NCBI GenBank assembly: GCA_938003765.1
Contig: CALKYE010000099.1
Coordinates: 1-25,880 of the forward strand
Source: an uncultured Planctomycetia bacterium
GTDB taxonomy: Bacteria > Planctomycetota > UBA1135 > GCA-002686595
DNA: 25,880 nucleotides
Direction of reading: 5' to 3'
The position numbers were made by a program, and so were the translations under genes. Positions 25,365 through 25,880 of this stretch are shown here, in pieces. The first letter of the stretch is position 1; every line of letters begins with the position of its first letter. Below the pieces are notes generated by a model. It made no database searches and was not told the origin of the DNA. It worked only from the letters and a program-made list of their open reading frames with translations.

Positions 25365-25497
25365 CCGATGTCCTCGAGTTCTTGCTGTCCGCGGTGTGCG
25401 AGCGCGTCGCACGCCGGCCGCTTCCAAAGTTTAGCGGGCTGCGCCGTCCGCCCCTACGTTGAGGGGCGGTGGCGGTGTTCGATGGTCCTCGCCCGGA
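25365..25497 (-). promoter_or_regulatory. nusA-infB intergenic leader with Shine-Dalgarno and -10-like TAAACT
   Basis: This 133-bp gap holds GAGGA (25375-25371, minus) 6 nt before the infB GTG, a TAAACT (25433-25428, minus) about 63 nt before it, and the hairpin at 25448-25469. No gene for YlxR or an L7Ae-like protein, often found between nusA and infB, fits here. Confidence 0.4.
25448..25469 (-). terminator. hairpin after nusA
   Basis: CCGCCCCT (25448-25455) pairs perfectly with AGGGGCGG (25462-25469) around a 6-nt loop. On the minus strand it begins 28 nt after the nusA stop codon. There is no T-tract, so it may partly terminate transcription or be a processing site that uncouples nusA from infB expression. 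Confidence 0.4.
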
Positions 25498-25880
25498 CTA
25501 CGCGCCGTGGAGCACTCCACGGGTGTCGGCGCTGGGCGGCTGCTGTGGCGGCTCGGGGTCCGGGCCTTCGTCGCCGTCGCTGTCGACGGCCGCGTCCGCT
25601 CCGCCCGCGCTCTCGGACGGCGTCGAGCCGCCCAGGGAGTCGGCCTCGAATTCGGCGCGCGTCTTGATGTCGATGTCCCAGCCGCACAGGCGGCTGGCGA
25701 GGCGCACGTTCTGACCCTTCTTGCCGATCGCGAGGGATTGCTGATCCTCGTCGACGATCACGACCACGGTGTGGTTGTCCACGTCCGGGAAGATGTTGTC
25801 GATGTGGATCGTGGCCGGCTTGAGCCCGTTGAGCACCAGCGTCTCGAGCGAATCGCTCCAGCGCGTGATGTCGATGCGCT
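25498..25880 (-). CDS. nusA: transcription termination/antitermination protein NusA, C-terminal part
   Basis: Only the last 127 codons are in the window; the start lies beyond the right edge. The visible part begins RIDITRWSDSLETLVLNGLKPA and continues with DQQSLAIGKKGQNVRLAS and LCGWDIDIKT, the classic end of the second KH domain of NusA with its GxxG-type loop (GKKG). After DIKT there is an acidic, Pro-rich tail of about 55 residues (EFEADSLGG... to GVLHGA) and no Gammaproteobacteria-style repeat domains. It ends at TAG. NusA binds RNA polymerase and nascent RNA to modulate pausing and termination. It is first in the nusA-infB-rbfA order. Confidence 0.93.
   Translation of the reverse strand, partial: RIDITRWSDSLETLVLNGLKPATIHIDNIFPDVDNHTVVVIVDEDQQSLAIGKKGQNVRLASRLCGWDIDIKTRAEFEADSLGGSTPSESAGGADAAVDSDGDEGPDPEPPQQPPSADTRGVLHGA

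Noticed and set aside
25365..25497. Possible ylxR or L7Ae-like gene between nusA and infB
   Set aside because: The gap is only 133 bp and no frame shows the expected motifs.

Overview
This window is very GC-rich (about two thirds G+C) and looks like a chromosomal segment of a planctomycete-like bacterium. This is an inference from content, not a proven placement. The clues are a C-terminal fragment of a secreted-protein tail type that I associate with planctomycetes, three HEAT-repeat proteins, a secreted alpha/alpha-toroid (squalene-cyclase-fold) protein, a DUF3187 protein, many GTG starts, and conventional housekeeping genes (nusA-infB-rbfA, uvrC, recQ). No rRNA, tRNA, CRISPR array, insertion sequence or phage gene was seen.

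Layout. (1) Bases 1-248 hold the end of a secreted protein. Bases 249-580 are a convergent intergenic region with short GC-rich hairpins and no convincing gene. (2) Bases 581-6282, minus strand, are a five-gene operon. In transcription order it encodes a solute-binding lipoprotein, a fused two-domain ABC permease, a minimal ABC ATPase, a membrane-anchored pentaheme cytochrome c and a HEAT-repeat protein. Every one of its four junctions is the same 4-nt overlap, GTGA. (3) Bases 6283-6508 are a divergent control region with a near-perfect palindrome just downstream of a -10-like element. (4) Bases 6509-8740 hold an aminotransferase and a threonine aldolase, 3 nt apart. (5) recQ (minus) and a phosphomannomutase/phosphoglucomutase gene (plus) diverge from a 131-bp region. 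uvrC and a TMEM175-like membrane protein follow, overlapping by ATGA. (6) Bases 14834-20823 encode secreted or envelope proteins: a DUF3187 protein, a HEAT protein with an amidotransferase-like C-terminus, an alpha/alpha-toroid protein and a DUF72 protein. (7) A 92-residue HEAT protein and a DUF3501 protein follow. (8) Bases 21928-25880, minus strand, hold nusA (partial), infB and rbfA, with a strong hairpin in each intergenic gap.

Functional reading. The most interesting unit is the operon at 581-6282. It couples what looks like a COG1840-type (usually ferric iron) importer to a pentaheme cytochrome and a HEAT protein, which suggests periplasmic redox handling linked to uptake. The substrate is not proven, because the binding protein has no Tyr-Tyr pair of the FbpA kind. 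At the regulatory level there are two recurring patterns: a TAnnnT element (often CTATnCTG) upstream of transcription-unit first genes, and GC-rich hairpins without a T-tract after stop codons. The infB-rbfA gap has a perfect 12-bp stem ending 15 nt before an rbfA start that has no Shine-Dalgarno sequence.
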